The notes under the pieces are model-generated. The model was not told the origin of the DNA and searched no databases. It worked only from the letters and a program-made list of their open reading frames with translations. The position numbers and the translations under genes are program-made. Source: Photorhabdus bodei (GTDB taxonomy: Bacteria > Pseudomonadota > Gammaproteobacteria > Enterobacterales > Enterobacteriaceae). From it: a stretch of 59,901 nt of DNA. This document shows positions 35,417 through 44,622 of the stretch, piece by piece (within the stretch, counting starts at the first letter, position 1; each line of letters opens with the position of its first letter). Where the stretch lies: contig NZ_NSCM01000027.1 of the NCBI RefSeq assembly GCF_003287735.1, positions 1 to 59,901 on the forward strand. Reading direction: 5' to 3'.

Positions 35417-38400
35417 TCAAACTCTTTCGGCTAATTCATTATTTCATGTTGGTCAAATCAGATTAGCTGAACTCTCAGTTTATAACTGGGGGTCATTTAA
35501 TGGCTTGCATACCGCGTTGATAGATCCTATGGGAACGCTAGTCACCGGAGATAATGGCGCCGGAAAATCGACATTTATTGATGGCCTTATGGCTTTGCTG
35601 CTTCCTGCCGGAAAGGCAACTTTCAATGTAGCTGCGGCACAGGGTGATCGTTCTGACCGGACTTTACTTTCCTATATGCGGGGAAGTTTTGGATCTGCCC
35701 ATGACGGAGCGGGGACGAGAGTCAGAAGTAAGCGTGAGTCTGGCGTAGTGACTGGGCTTAGAGCTTTATATCAGGGTGATGATGGGTCAAAAATCACGCT
35801 TGCGGCGCTTTTCTGGATTACTAAATCGACGAATGTGCTCGCGGATGTGACACGAGTTTATGTTGTTGCCAAAAGAGACCTGACTCTTAAGGAAATGCTT
35901 AATGCTTTTGGGAACGGTAATGCTCGGGCATTCAAGCAATGGCTTCGTGATGACCCGACGATTACGTGCTGTGATGATAATTTTTCTGATTATCAAGAGT
36001 TGTACCGAAAGCTCCTGTATATGGACAATAAGAATGCGCCTGCACTTTTGTCGCGGGCGTTAGGTCTGAAAAAAATTGATGATTTAACTGGGTTGATTCG
36101 TGAATTGGTACTGGAACCGAGTACGGTCAAGGATGATGCTAAAAAGGTCGTGGAAGAGTTTGCTGATCTGGTGGCAATTCATAGTCAATTAGTGGATGCA
36201 AGAGCACAAAAAGTGCACTTATCCAGGTTACCTGAACTCAACGCAATTATCGAAAAAACAACGAAAGAATTTGCGGAGCTGATAGCTGAGAAAAATAGTC
36301 TCCCGGTCTACTTTGGGGAGATTTTCGCACAATTGTGGAGTGAAAAAATTGCCGATATTGAGGCTGAACTGGAAGCGCTACTCCTCAAAATTAGCCAAGC
36401 TGAAGAGCAGAAAGTGGATGTGAATAAGTTGGTTGAGCGAAGGCACGAGGAATATCTTCAATTTGGTGGGGATAAAATAGAGTCGTTGAGAAAAGAGGTT
36501 GATCATACCCAAGCTCAATTGAATCGGGTGGTTAGAAATTCATCGCAATATCAAACTCATGCTAACGAGCTGGCTCTTCCTTCTGTATTAGAGGAGGCGG
36601 TATTTCTTAAAAATCAATCCACAGTATCAACCCGGCTTGCCAGTATTCAGCAAGAAGAAGCAGAGTATCAGGACAGGTTTGCCACCATCAGTGCTAAATT
36701 CAGTGAGCTACAAGCCAATATCCATGATATCTCTCAGGAAATTCGTGAGATCGAGGCAAGACCCGATTCCAATATTGATGTGAAATATCAGCAACTGCGA
36801 GATGAACTGGTTAATTCTTTAGAATTAAGTAAGGACCAATGTGTATTTATCGGTGAGCTTATCGATGTCGAAGATCGTGAAAAGAGCTGGCAGGGCGCGA
36901 TAGAGAGGGCGTTAGGCGGGTTACGAACCACACTTGCTGTGCCACATCATTGTTATTCGATGGTGACTCGCTGGTTGAATACCCGACATACTGGTTTACA
37001 TGTCCGTGTTCAAGTTGTGAATGATTCTACAACTCAAGGCCAATCGGTGGTGTTTAAGTCTGATGGTTATCTAAGGAAACTGGTATGGCGTAATCACCCT
37101 TATCGAGAGTGGCTCAAGCACCATTTGCAGCGATTTGACCTGCAATGTGTTTCAAGTACGGAAGAATTGGATCAAACCCCGTTTTCGATGACACAGCAGG
37201 GGTTGATGCACATGGATAAGGGGCGCTTTGAGAAAAAAGATCAGCACCGGATAGACGACAGAAGGCGCTGGTGTCTGGGTTTTTCGAACAAGTCACGTTT
37301 AGCCATTCTTAATAACGATAAAAAAGAGTTAACTCTGCAACTGGCAGAAACCGAGAAAAAGGTGAGTCAAGCCCGTCAAGATTTGAATTCTGTTTCTGAT
37401 CGTAAAATTCTTTGGGAGAAGATCCAAGGTTACCGCTGGGATGATATTAATGCTCCTTACTGGCACGAAAAGCTGTCTGATTTGCAGGCTGACCTCAAGG
37501 TGTTGGAACAGTCAGGGGGTGATCTTGATAAGGCCAGAGAGCGTTGGGAGTCGGCTAAAGAGCAGCTAGCTCAAATTCAATCGGTATTAAATCAGCTCAA
37601 CTCTGATTCTGGTGGCGTTAAAAATACGCTGAAAAATGCAAAAGAGGAATGGAGCAAAGCGCAGGCAAAAGCGTCGAAAGGATTACCTGATTCAGCCCGG
37701 CAATTACTTGCGATTCGGGTTGGCGTACTTAATACAAACGATTTAGGCCGGATGTCTGAATTGGTATTGAAAGTTGAAGACGATTTAGAACGTCTGTTAG
37801 ATATTAGCCGAAACAGTAAAGACAAAGCGGAAAGATTAGCCATTAGCATTATGGTCTCATTCAGGTCTAACGATAAATGGCAAGTCTTCACGGTTGACTG
37901 GCAAAGTAATATTGATGGCTTACCTGATTATCTTAATCATTTGCGACAACTGGAAGAGGAAGGGCTTCCCAACCTTGTGGAGCAGTTTATTGAGCGGTTG
38001 AATAAGCATGCAACGCAGTCACTGGCGCGGATTAAAACTAAGCTTGAATCTGAACGGGAAGATGTTCTCGAACGGATTGATATCATTAACCGGGTGCTCA
38101 AGCGTACAGAGTTTCGATCAGGGACACATTTAAAGCTGGGTTCAAAGAGAGAGAAATTCCCACATGTTAATGAGTTTGAACAGCATTTGCGTAAGGTGCT
38201 GAGTCAGGTAACCAGTGATGACCATGAAGCACGGTTCCGTCAATTGGCTAAAGTAGTTGAAATACTTGGGAAAGCAAGTGCGCCAGGTTCCTCAAATACA
38301 TTAGAAAGTTTAAGGTTGCTTGATCCTCGTTATCAGATGTCATTTTATGCCGAAGAGTTGGATAGTCATACCGGTGAGATTCGTGATGTATTGGAGTCAT

Positions 38401-38804
38401 CCAGTGGAAAGTCAGGTGGCGAGAAAGAGTCATTTGCGGCGACTATTGTCGCGGCAAGTTTGGCCTATGTTTTGACGCCAGATGGCTATGATCGTCCGGT
38501 TTACTGTACTGTTTTCTTGGATGAGGCATTCTCAAATACGGCTGAAACGGTAAGTCGGCGGGTGCTCCGAGTATTTAGAGAGCTTCATATTCACGTTAAT
38601 TTGATTACGCCTTATAAAAACCTGAATCTGGCAAGGGAATCTGCTCGTTCACTGCTCATTGCGGAAAGAGATCAGGAAAACCATGACAGCCATTTATGTG
38701 AAGTGACTTGGGAAGAGATTGACCGGAGAATGGGCGAAGAGAAGGAGAAAAAGTTGCCTGATGAGGCTGCTGATCTGGGTATTGAGTTTGAGAAACTGAC
38801 ATGA
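35409..38804 (+). CDS. jetC: Wadjet system, JetC (SMC-like ATPase, MksB-like)
   Basis: About 1131 residues. Walker A is GDNGAGKST at residues 47-55. Two long coiled-coil arms flank a central hinge-like region (about 480-640). The ABC signature is SSGKSGGEKES near residue 1000, and Walker B is VFLDEAFSN near 1038. It is the ATPase that extrudes DNA loops to sense circular plasmid size. The ATG at 35409 has AGGAG six bases upstream; an ATG at 35403 is too close to it. It overlaps jetD by 4 bp (ATGA). Confidence 0.95.
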   Translation: MTDQTLSANSLFHVGQIRLAELSVYNWGSFNGLHTALIDPMGTLVTGDNGAGKSTFIDGLMALLLPAGKATFNVAAAQGDRSDRTLLSYMRGSFGSAHDGAGTRVRSKRESGVVTGLRALYQGDDGSKITLAALFWITKSTNVLADVTRVYVVAKRDLTLKEMLNAFGNGNARAFKQWLRDDPTITCCDDNFSDYQELYRKLLYMDNKNAPALLSRALGLKKIDDLTGLIRELVLEPSTVKDDAKKVVEEFADLVAIHSQLVDARAQKVHLSRLPELNAIIEKTTKEFAELIAEKNSLPVYFGEIFAQLWSEKIADIEAELEALLLKISQAEEQKVDVNKLVERRHEEYLQFGGDKIESLRKEVDHTQAQLNRVVRNSSQYQTHANELALPSVLEEAVFLKNQSTVSTRLASIQQEEAEYQDRFATISAKFSELQANIHDISQEIREIEARPDSNIDVKYQQLRDELVNSLELSKDQCVFIGELIDVEDREKSWQGAIERALGGLRTTLAVPHHCYSMVTRWLNTRHTGLHVRVQVVNDSTTQGQSVVFKSDGYLRKLVWRNHPYREWLKHHLQRFDLQCVSSTEELDQTPFSMTQQGLMHMDKGRFEKKDQHRIDDRRRWCLGFSNKSRLAILNNDKKELTLQLAETEKKVSQARQDLNSVSDRKILWEKIQGYRWDDINAPYWHEKLSDLQADLKVLEQSGGDLDKARERWESAKEQLAQIQSVLNQLNSDSGGVKNTLKNAKEEWSKAQAKASKGLPDSARQLLAIRVGVLNTNDLGRMSELVLKVEDDLERLLDISRNSKDKAERLAISIMVSFRSNDKWQVFTVDWQSNIDGLPDYLNHLRQLEEEGLPNLVEQFIERLNKHATQSLARIKTKLESEREDVLERIDIINRVLKRTEFRSGTHLKLGSKREKFPHVNEFEQHLRKVLSQVTSDDHEARFRQLAKVVEILGKASAPGSSNTLESLRLLDPRYQMSFYAEELDSHTGEIRDVLESSSGKSGGEKESFAATIVAASLAYVLTPDGYDRPVYCTVFLDEAFSNTAETVSRRVLRVFRELHIHVNLITPYKNLNLARESARSLLIAERDQENHDSHLCEVTWEEIDRRMGEEKEKKLPDEAADLGIEFEKLT

Positions 38805-39997
38805 AAAGAGGGCAGTATGAGGTGCGTTGGGGGTTATTGCCAGCACAAGTTAAAAGCATCATTAGGCAGCGTGAGTGGGATAGCCCTCCCTCACTAAAAG
38901 CCCGGTTACTGGGCATCAAGGCATTCCCTATTCGCGTTGGCTTGAAACCACCCAAAGGGAATTCTGCCATATTAGATATAGTTCATTTCCAACGGTTTAT
39001 TGATGAGTGGAAATCATTTCCCTATCAGGATGTCGTAGAGTGGTCTACTAAGAATTTCAGGGAGCTATCTGAGCAACGCATTCCAACTTTTGTTGTCATT
39101 GAATCGATGCAATGTCTGATTCAATTTTTAGGGAGTGATGCCCTTTCCCGAAGTAAGGTATGGGAAAGAAATATGAAGCCATTTTTGTGGGTTAATAAAG
39201 ATCTCTATCCTGTATTGGTTAAGTGCATAGATATTGTGGAAAAACTCTCGTTGAGAGATGCGGAATTATTAGCAAAATTGCTGCCACAATTAAAGCAAGG
39301 CTTAGGCGAAGGACAATATTTAAGAGCACTGCCACTCATTGGGATTGATACTAAGTTTCTTGAGAACCACCAGATCCTGATTGAAGAGCTGGCCGATATC
39401 ATTCACAAGGGAGCTGTTTCGGCATCAGGTGGTCTTATTTCCTGGTTAGGGTGTGCAATAAATCCCAAAGGTTGGTTAACTATCAGGCCGCTTTGCCATG
39501 CCGCGACTGCGGCGCTTGGGGGAATGCCAATACTACAAATACCCGGCGAATTACTTAGACAGTACGAACTTCCGGCATCGAATATTCTAGTAGTAGAAAA
39601 TCTACAGTCTGGTTTGGCATTACCCGAAATGCCTGACACGATAGCGGTGATCGGAGGAGGTAAAAACATTGCTTGGATGGATGCGGCATGGCTGAGAAGT
39701 AAACGTGTAGGATATTGGGGAGATATTGATACTTGGGGTTTGTCTATTCTCAGTGACGCCAGAGACAAGTTTATGGATATTGAGCCTTTGATGATGGATG
39801 TTGAAACTGTTAAAGCCCATGAAGATAGAATGGTTCCTGAACCAAATCCAGTTGAATCCAATCCTACATTGCTAAATGAGGATGAAGCAAAGTTGTTTAA
39901 TGATCTCATTTCTGGCCGGTTCCAATCTTCACGTTTAGAGCAGGAGCGTCTTTCATCTGATTACATTAGAAACAAGCTTATGAATTGGCTGTCTTAA
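38801..39997 (+). CDS. jetD: Wadjet system, JetD (DUF3322/DUF2220 TOPRIM-like nuclease)
   Basis: 398 residues. The N-terminal DUF3322 region includes RVGLKPPKGN and FQRFIDEWKSFP. The C-terminal DUF2220/TOPRIM-like domain carries VVENLQSGLALPEMP and the acidic motif YWGDIDTWG near residue 305, the proposed nuclease site. JetD cleaves the plasmid after loop extrusion stalls. All four subunits look full-length, so the system is probably functional. Confidence 0.94.
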   Translation: MKRGQYEVRWGLLPAQVKSIIRQREWDSPPSLKARLLGIKAFPIRVGLKPPKGNSAILDIVHFQRFIDEWKSFPYQDVVEWSTKNFRELSEQRIPTFVVIESMQCLIQFLGSDALSRSKVWERNMKPFLWVNKDLYPVLVKCIDIVEKLSLRDAELLAKLLPQLKQGLGEGQYLRALPLIGIDTKFLENHQILIEELADIIHKGAVSASGGLISWLGCAINPKGWLTIRPLCHAATAALGGMPILQIPGELLRQYELPASNILVVENLQSGLALPEMPDTIAVIGGGKNIAWMDAAWLRSKRVGYWGDIDTWGLSILSDARDKFMDIEPLMMDVETVKAHEDRMVPEPNPVESNPTLLNEDEAKLFNDLISGRFQSSRLEQERLSSDYIRNKLMNWLS

Positions 39998-40033
39998 CAC
40001 AGAAGCCGCTAGACACGATATTTTTTCCATTTA

Positions 40034-40936
40034 TCAAAAATCGTCACTTTCTTGGTATACATCGAAATGGTGTGTGATCAGATTGGCAAACGCCTGGCTT
40101 GCAGCGCTTCGATATGCACCACGGCGCCACAGCAGTACTGCATTGCGTTGCGGTAACGTAGGTCGAATTGCAATGGAATAAAGCCCGGTCTGTTCGTGGG
40201 CTATGATATCAGGTAACAAAGTCGCGAGTCGTCCTCGACGGACAATTTCTACGATTGCACTGATTGAGTTGGCTTCAATTGCAATGCGCGGAGTGATTCC
40301 CTGTTTCTGGAAGTACAAATCAATATGGCTCCGTGTTGCAAAGTCTTTGCTTAATAGTGCTAGCCTTTCATGTTCCAACATTTTCGCCGTCAATGATGTT
40401 TGTTGGCCAATGAGTCGATGCGATTGACCAACGATCAGGCTGAGTGTTTCGATGAATAATGGTTCGCTATCAATGTCGGGGGAGCGTACTTCTGAGAACG
40501 CGATGCCGAGATCGAGCTGGTTCTCCGCTAAAGAGACTTCTATTTGATCTTGCGTCATTTCCTTGATATTCAACGCAATTCCTGGATAGAGTGCGTTGAA
40601 ACGTTCTACCCAATGGCCGATGAAGTAAGTGGTGAAGGTGGGTGTCATTGCTAGTCTGAGCAATCCGCGGCTTAAATCCTGCACATCATGAATCGCACGT
40701 TGCCCAGCATCCAGATCCTGTAATGCACGACGGGCGTAACTTATGTATACCTCGCCAGCATCAGTGAGTCGTACAGTCCTTCCAGAGCGGTCGAACAGTT
40801 GCACGTGCAGTGACTCTTCAAGTTGTCTGATTTGTTGCGATAAGGTTGGTTGTGAGATATGAAGTTCTTCTGCGGCGCGAGTGAAGTTCTGATGTTTGGC
40901 AACTGCCAGCAGATAACGAATGTGTCGCAGCAGCAT
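40034..40936 (-). CDS. cynR: LysR-type regulator of cyanate utilisation
   Basis: A 300-residue LysR regulator closely resembling E. coli CynR throughout (helix-turn-helix FTRAAEELHISQPTLSQQIR; LFDRSGRTVRLTDAGEV; TPTFTTYFIGHW; IEANSISAIVE). CynR activates cynTS in response to cyanate or azide from the cynR-cynT intergenic region. Here that region is split by the higBA insertion, so control of cynTS from its usual divergent site may be altered. Confidence 0.93.
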   Translation of the reverse strand: MLLRHIRYLLAVAKHQNFTRAAEELHISQPTLSQQIRQLEESLHVQLFDRSGRTVRLTDAGEVYISYARRALQDLDAGQRAIHDVQDLSRGLLRLAMTPTFTTYFIGHWVERFNALYPGIALNIKEMTQDQIEVSLAENQLDLGIAFSEVRSPDIDSEPLFIETLSLIVGQSHRLIGQQTSLTAKMLEHERLALLSKDFATRSHIDLYFQKQGITPRIAIEANSISAIVEIVRRGRLATLLPDIIAHEQTGLYSIAIRPTLPQRNAVLLWRRGAYRSAASQAFANLITHHFDVYQESDDF

Positions 40937-40978
40937 ATCAATTAACTATTTGAAAATAATATGGAAAAAATGACATCC

Positions 40979-41054
40979 TGATCTTTGAGACAATAGAAAA
41001 ATTCGTTCATTCTTCACCTGCTAGCTGTCTTATCGGCCACGATGGAGTGAAGAC
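40979..41054 (+). repeat. Duplicated cyn control region, cynR-proximal copy
   Basis: A 76-bp stretch aligns without gaps to 42207-42282, identical at about 62 positions by eye. The longest shared blocks are AAATTCGTTCATTCTTCA and CACGATGGAGTGAAGAC. Weaker similarity extends back to about 40938. It begins just upstream of cynR, where the divergent cyn operator is expected. After it the sequence departs into the higBA segment instead of cynT. Confidence 0.9.
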
Positions 41055-41283
41055 TATAAGGGCTTCTTGAACATGTCAACGCTGGTTTGTCCCAGTTCCG
41101 AAGTTAGTGCTAACGTTGGTGGTATAACTCCGTAGCTTATCCCTGAGCAGATCATGAAACTTAGCAAGGTAGTAGATGAGTTAGAAGGCTCGTTATCAGA
41201 TTTAGAGAGCCAGTCGATCTGTTGGTTAGTGAGACAGCTTGCCTGACAACCCGGTGGTAAGATTTAAACAAAATGAAGGCGAT
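41055..41283. other. Non-coding part of the higBA insertion
   Basis: About 230 bp between the left cyn repeat and the higA terminator. A 24-codon frame starts at the ATG 41157 (MKLSKVVDELEGSLSDLES); it is too short to call and could be a fragment of a lost gene. Confidence 0.3.
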
Positions 41284-41313
41284 AAAAAAGCCGCATCACT
41301 TGCATGGTGCGGC
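41284..41313 (-). terminator. higBA terminator
   Basis: On the minus strand GCCGCA pairs with TGCGGC and is followed by TTTTTT, about 28 bp beyond the higA stop. Confidence 0.75.
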
Positions 41314-41340
41314 CACGATGACATCAATTATTCTGAATCA

Positions 41341-41760
41341 TTAGAGAAATAGATCTGGCCTTACGTTGAAGCGCTTGGAAAGCGCTTTAATATGCGCAAT
41401 CGTTAATGAGCGCTTACCAGATAGAATCTGGCTGACAAGTGATTTGGAGCCAATTTCTTCTTTCAGGTCTGAGTAAGAGAGCCTGTATTGATCCATCAAC
41501 ACACGCAGCGCAGCTACACCGGTTGGTATGTCATCCACTGCTTTATTAAATGCAGCAAAGCGTTCATTGTTGTTTTCATACTCAGCGATTTTAGTGGCTA
41601 GAAAGTCAATCAGTGGATTTTCATCATCGTGCTCAATGAGGTAATCCACCATTGCCAGCGCGTCATTATAGGCATCCTCGGAAGTGCAGCTCCCTAAGAA
41701 GGGAACAGCAGCTACCAGTACCTTTGTGGCTTCAAGTGCTTTGGTAGGTTCTGCAATCAT
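41341..41760 (-). CDS. higA: HigA-type antitoxin (XRE-family)
   Basis: 139 residues. The C-terminal half carries a Cro/C1-type helix-turn-helix (YSDLKEEIGSKSLVSQILSG followed by KRSLTIAHIKALSKRF). The acidic N-terminal half probably wraps the toxin. It overlaps the toxin gene by 4 bp, with toxin first, which is the hallmark order of higBA. It likely represses its own operon through the palindromes upstream of higB. Confidence 0.92.
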   Translation of the reverse strand: MIAEPTKALEATKVLVAAVPFLGSCTSEDAYNDALAMVDYLIEHDDENPLIDFLATKIAEYENNNERFAAFNKAVDDIPTGVAALRVLMDQYRLSYSDLKEEIGSKSLVSQILSGKRSLTIAHIKALSKRFNVRPDLFL

Positions 41761-42068
41761 TCTTTCGTCTCCCGATACTGCTTAGTTAATTTGTTATATT
41801 CTGCATGAGTGGCTATATGCTTGACATATAGGCGTTTATTAACGAAATTTATATAGGCAATCATTCGTAAGCTTTGCCCACCTATGTCTATTACCCACCA
41901 TTTGTCTCTGTACTTGAAATTATCAAGACTGGGGAACTGACTTCGTAATTCCACAGGGTTCTCAAAATCTTTTTCTTTTAACTGCTTATACGTTGCAATA
42001 ATTGCATCTGCATCATTTGGGAAATCGCGAGCAGCTTTCTCAAATGGATCTTTGGAAATAACGTGCAT
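41757..42068 (-). CDS. higB: HigB-type mRNA interferase toxin
   Basis: About 103 residues of the RelE/HigB superfamily. Close family landmarks are FPSLDNFKYRDKWWVID, GGQSLRMIAYINF and VKHIATHAEYNKL. Relatives cleave ribosome-bound mRNA. The start is the ATG at 42068 (MHVISKDPF); a GTG three codons upstream is less likely. It is the first gene of a two-gene operon, with operator palindromes just upstream. Confidence 0.92.
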   Translation of the reverse strand: MHVISKDPFEKAARDFPNDADAIIATYKQLKEKDFENPVELRSQFPSLDNFKYRDKWWVIDIGGQSLRMIAYINFVNKRLYVKHIATHAEYNKLTKQYRETKE

Positions 42069-42080
42069 GTCACTCACTCA

Positions 42081-42135
42081 GTTTACATCATGTAAACACT
42101 ATAGCGTCATCATTTTCCGTTCACAAGATGTAAAC
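42081..42135 (-). promoter_or_regulatory. Two palindromic operators upstream of higBA
   Basis: GTTTACATCATGTAAAC (42081-42097) is a perfect palindrome. GTTCACAAGATGTAAAC (42119-42135) is a diverged second copy, 38 bp away centre to centre. They lie 12 bp before the higB start, as expected for HigA autorepression. Confidence 0.8.
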
Positions 42136-42206
42136 AACAAAAAACCAATACGTCGCCGCAGAACGACAATCAACTATTGGAAAATACTATAGAGATGATA
42201 GTAATC

Positions 42207-42282
42207 CGATCTTTGACGCTATAGATAAATTCGTTCATTCTTCATCCATCCGCTTTCTTATCGATCACGATGGAGTGAAGAC
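42207..42282 (+). repeat. Duplicated cyn control region, cynT-proximal copy
   Basis: The partner of 40979-41054. It ends directly at the cynT ATG and includes its ribosome site (GGAGTG). Similarity extends weakly back to about 42170. Confidence 0.9.
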
Positions 42283-42903
42283 ATGCAGGATATTATTGAA
42301 GGCTTTTTACAATTCCAGCGCGAGGTATTTCCAAAGCGTTGCGAGCTTTTCAAGCGGCTTGCCGCCAGCCGTGTGGTTCCAGAGCTTCTGACTCAGAGTG
42401 AGCCAGGTGATCTGTTCGTGATACGTAATGCTGGTAACATCGTTCCGTCGTACGGTGCAGAATCTGGCGGTGTTTCCGCTACCGTTGAGTATGCGGTCGC
42501 TGTGCTTGGGGTCACCGACATTGTGATCTGCGGACATTCAGATTGTGGTGCCATGACCACAATTGCAAGCTGTAAATGTATGGATCACCTTCCCGCGATT
42601 ACAAGCTGGTTACGCTATGCGGATTCTGCGAAAGCGATTAATCAGGCATGTGCGCACGTTAGTGAGACTGCTCGAATTGATTCGATGGTACGTGAAAACG
42701 TCATCGCTCAAATTGCTAATATCAAGACTCACCCGTCCGTGGCGCTCGGGCTGGAACAGGGACACTTGAATCTACACGGTTGGATTTACGACATAGAGGC
42801 TGGTTCGATCGATGCTCTAGACGGCTTGGTCGGCCAATTTGTTTCGCTTGCGGACTATCCGCATGTTTCTGCAACGCAATCCGTGTTTCACCACGGTATT
42901 TAA
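42283..42903 (+). CDS. cynT: CynT carbonic anhydrase with a deleted zinc-site segment
   Basis: A 206-residue beta-class carbonic anhydrase closely similar to E. coli CynT, which returns CO2 to bicarbonate for cyanase. Expected motifs are [19 protein letters not shown] and CGHSDCGAM, which keeps the His and second Cys ligands. The region that should carry CSDSR is missing. [14 protein letters not shown] here replaces the longer E. coli stretch, an in-frame loss of about 13 residues including the first zinc Cys and the catalytic Asp. It is probably inactive as a carbonic anhydrase. Followed by cynS; no cynX is seen. Confidence 0.9.
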   Translation: MQDIIEGFLQFQREVFPKRCELFKRLAASRVVPELLTQSEPGDLFVIRNAGNIVPSYGAESGGVSATVEYAVAVLGVTDIVICGHSDCGAMTTIASCKCMDHLPAITSWLRYADSAKAINQACAHVSETARIDSMVRENVIAQIANIKTHPSVALGLEQGHLNLHGWIYDIEAGSIDALDGLVGQFVSLADYPHVSATQSVFHHGI

Positions 42904-42930
42904 ATAGCTTATTAATCCAAAGGAATCATT

Positions 42931-43401
42931 ATGACACAATCTCAATACTCCCAAACTCCCCGGCTGGCCCTTACTGATGCTATCATCGACGCCAAGACAC
43001 GCAAGAATTTGACGTTTGAGGATATTGCACAAGGAACGGGTCTGAGCCTCGCATTCGTCACTGCTGCACTGCTCGGCCAACATCCTTTGCCCGCTGATGT
43101 TGCGAGGATTGTGGTTGACCGACTTGAACTCGACGAAGATGCCTTCCTTCTGCTGCAAACTATCCCTGTACGCGGTAGTATCCCCGGAGGTATACCGACT
43201 GATCCGACTATTTACCGATTCTATGAAATGGTGCAAGTTTACGGTTCAACGCTTAAGGCGCTTGTCCACGAGAAGTTTGGTGATGGCATTATCAGTGCAA
43301 TTGACTTTAAACTTGATATCAAAAAGGTCGATGATCCGAATGGCGGTTCACGAGCTGTAATTACGCTAGATGGGAAATATTTGCCGACTAAGCCGTTCTA
43401 A
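42931..43401 (+). CDS. cynS: Cyanate hydratase (cyanase)
   Basis: A 156-residue enzyme converting cyanate and bicarbonate to ammonia and CO2, working as a decamer. Length equals E. coli CynS. The catalytic Arg and Glu are in YRFYEM and the Ser in GDGIISAI, at positions equivalent to 96, 99 and 122. It starts 27 bp after cynT, with AAAGGAA upstream. It looks intact, although its partner CynT does not. Confidence 0.97.
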   Translation: MTQSQYSQTPRLALTDAIIDAKTRKNLTFEDIAQGTGLSLAFVTAALLGQHPLPADVARIVVDRLELDEDAFLLLQTIPVRGSIPGGIPTDPTIYRFYEMVQVYGSTLKALVHEKFGDGIISAIDFKLDIKKVDDPNGGSRAVITLDGKYLPTKPF

Positions 43402-43423
43402 AACAATTGCAATTGTTGGCATC

Positions 43424-43460
43424 GGCAAGAGGTTTGAATTTGAGAGATAAACCTCTTGCC
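43424..43460 (+). terminator. cynTS terminator
   Basis: A perfect 12-bp stem, GGCAAGAGGTTT / AAACCTCTTGCC, with a 13-nt loop lies 22 bp past the cynS stop and is followed by a short T-containing stretch. Confidence 0.6.
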
Positions 43461-43561
43461 ATTTCAAATTAAAGTTTATTAACTAGCCACTTCGGTTTTG
43501 TATAAGATGTATAGGGAGTAGATCGAAATTGCCGTTTCGCTCCCTGAATGAATGAGCAAAA

Positions 43562-43671
43562 TCAGGCCATACCAAGGCCAGCAAAGCCTGCGACGACGAT
43601 GATAATCTCTACATCTGTGGTCTACGGTATGTCTGTTTGTGGATCATGGTCTGTGTACTTTTATTCATCAT
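43562..43671 (-). pseudogene. N-terminal remnant of an FAD-dependent oxidoreductase
   Basis: Downstream of the alpha/beta hydrolase, GGAGAACT precedes ATGATG at 43671 and a 20-codon frame (MNKSTQTMIHKQTY...). The frame is then shifted, and the FAD-binding start IIIVVAGFAGLGMA continues in another frame to a stop at 43562. IVGAGFAGLGMA is typical of flavin-containing/Baeyer-Villiger monooxygenases, which often pair with such hydrolases. The rest of the gene is absent. Confidence 0.55.
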
Positions 43672-43694
43672 AGTTCTCCAGAGGATCAAAGGGA

Positions 43695-44570
43695 TTATGG
43701 CAGGTCTGAAGGGATTATAGTTCCAGCAGGATAAAACGAAGGGTTCGCACAGAATTGGTCAATAACCTGCATCAACTGCGAAGGGCGCTCATAAACGACC
43801 GCATGTCCGCACTCTATCTCTGTAAAGCGTGCATCCTGAATTGCACCAAACAGAGCTTTGCTGTGGCGGATGGGCGTCATTTGATCATGTGTACAGCCAA
43901 TAATCAGTGTTGTGGCTTTTATCGTAGGAACAATTTGAGTGATATCAACCCGGCCATTAAGGTCCATTTGTAATGCTTCAAATTCCTCTGGTATGGCATT
44001 TTCGAAGCTGATTGCAAACTGATCTGGAAACATATTTACATGACTGGCACCGCTGAAAGCGCAAAACATCACAAAGTCTGCAATAGCAGGTGATTGGATC
44101 TCATATAACTGACGCCAGACAGATAAAAATCGTTCTAACTGTAAATCTGTTTTCATCCATCCTGCGATCAGAACCAAATTACAAACCAGATCCTGACGTT
44201 TAGCGGCAACAGAAGCAGTAACAACAGCTCCCAACGAGTAACCTATTAGTGTGACAGGTTCTCCCAACGCTGCTGCTTCAATAACAGCTTCGACCTGTTT
44301 TTCAAGATGTTCGAGGGTAAGCGTTTCGTTTGCTTTTACGGGTTGAGAAAAATCTAGGGATATAACTCGATTTTCCGAGGCAAGCAGTTTAAAGAGATAA
44401 CCGAAATGTATCTCTGTGCTGCCGCCAGTGCCATGTACCAAGACGATAGGATTTCTCTTGGCGCTATTCTTATTTGGATCTAGAGGTTGGGATGTGAAGA
44501 ACTTTACATCTTTTCCATCTACGTTTATGACATTTTCGTTGATATTAAATTTTTGCTCGGATTTATTCAT
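43695..44570 (-). CDS. Alpha/beta hydrolase
   Basis: 291 residues with the canonical fold: oxyanion region IVLVHGTGG, nucleophile elbow Ser in GYSLGAVV, a late acidic stretch (LIIGCTHDQMTPI) and catalytic His in ECGHAVVYERP. No signal peptide, so cytoplasmic. The substrate is unknown; lactonase, esterase and C-C hydrolase are all possible. A monooxygenase remnant just downstream hints at a former ketone/ester degradation pair. An ERIC element lies 53 bp upstream of the start. Confidence 0.85.
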   Translation of the reverse strand: MNKSEQKFNINENVINVDGKDVKFFTSQPLDPNKNSAKRNPIVLVHGTGGSTEIHFGYLFKLLASENRVISLDFSQPVKANETLTLEHLEKQVEAVIEAAALGEPVTLIGYSLGAVVTASVAAKRQDLVCNLVLIAGWMKTDLQLERFLSVWRQLYEIQSPAIADFVMFCAFSGASHVNMFPDQFAISFENAIPEEFEALQMDLNGRVDITQIVPTIKATTLIIGCTHDQMTPIRHSKALFGAIQDARFTEIECGHAVVYERPSQLMQVIDQFCANPSFYPAGTIIPSDLP

Positions 44571-44622
44571 GGTAATGAAATATCTCCTGATAGATATGGG
44601 TTATATAGAAGCCAAATATAAA

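Noticed and set aside
43097..43360. 87-codon frame within cynS
   Set aside because: Alternative-frame shadow of an intact cyanase gene.
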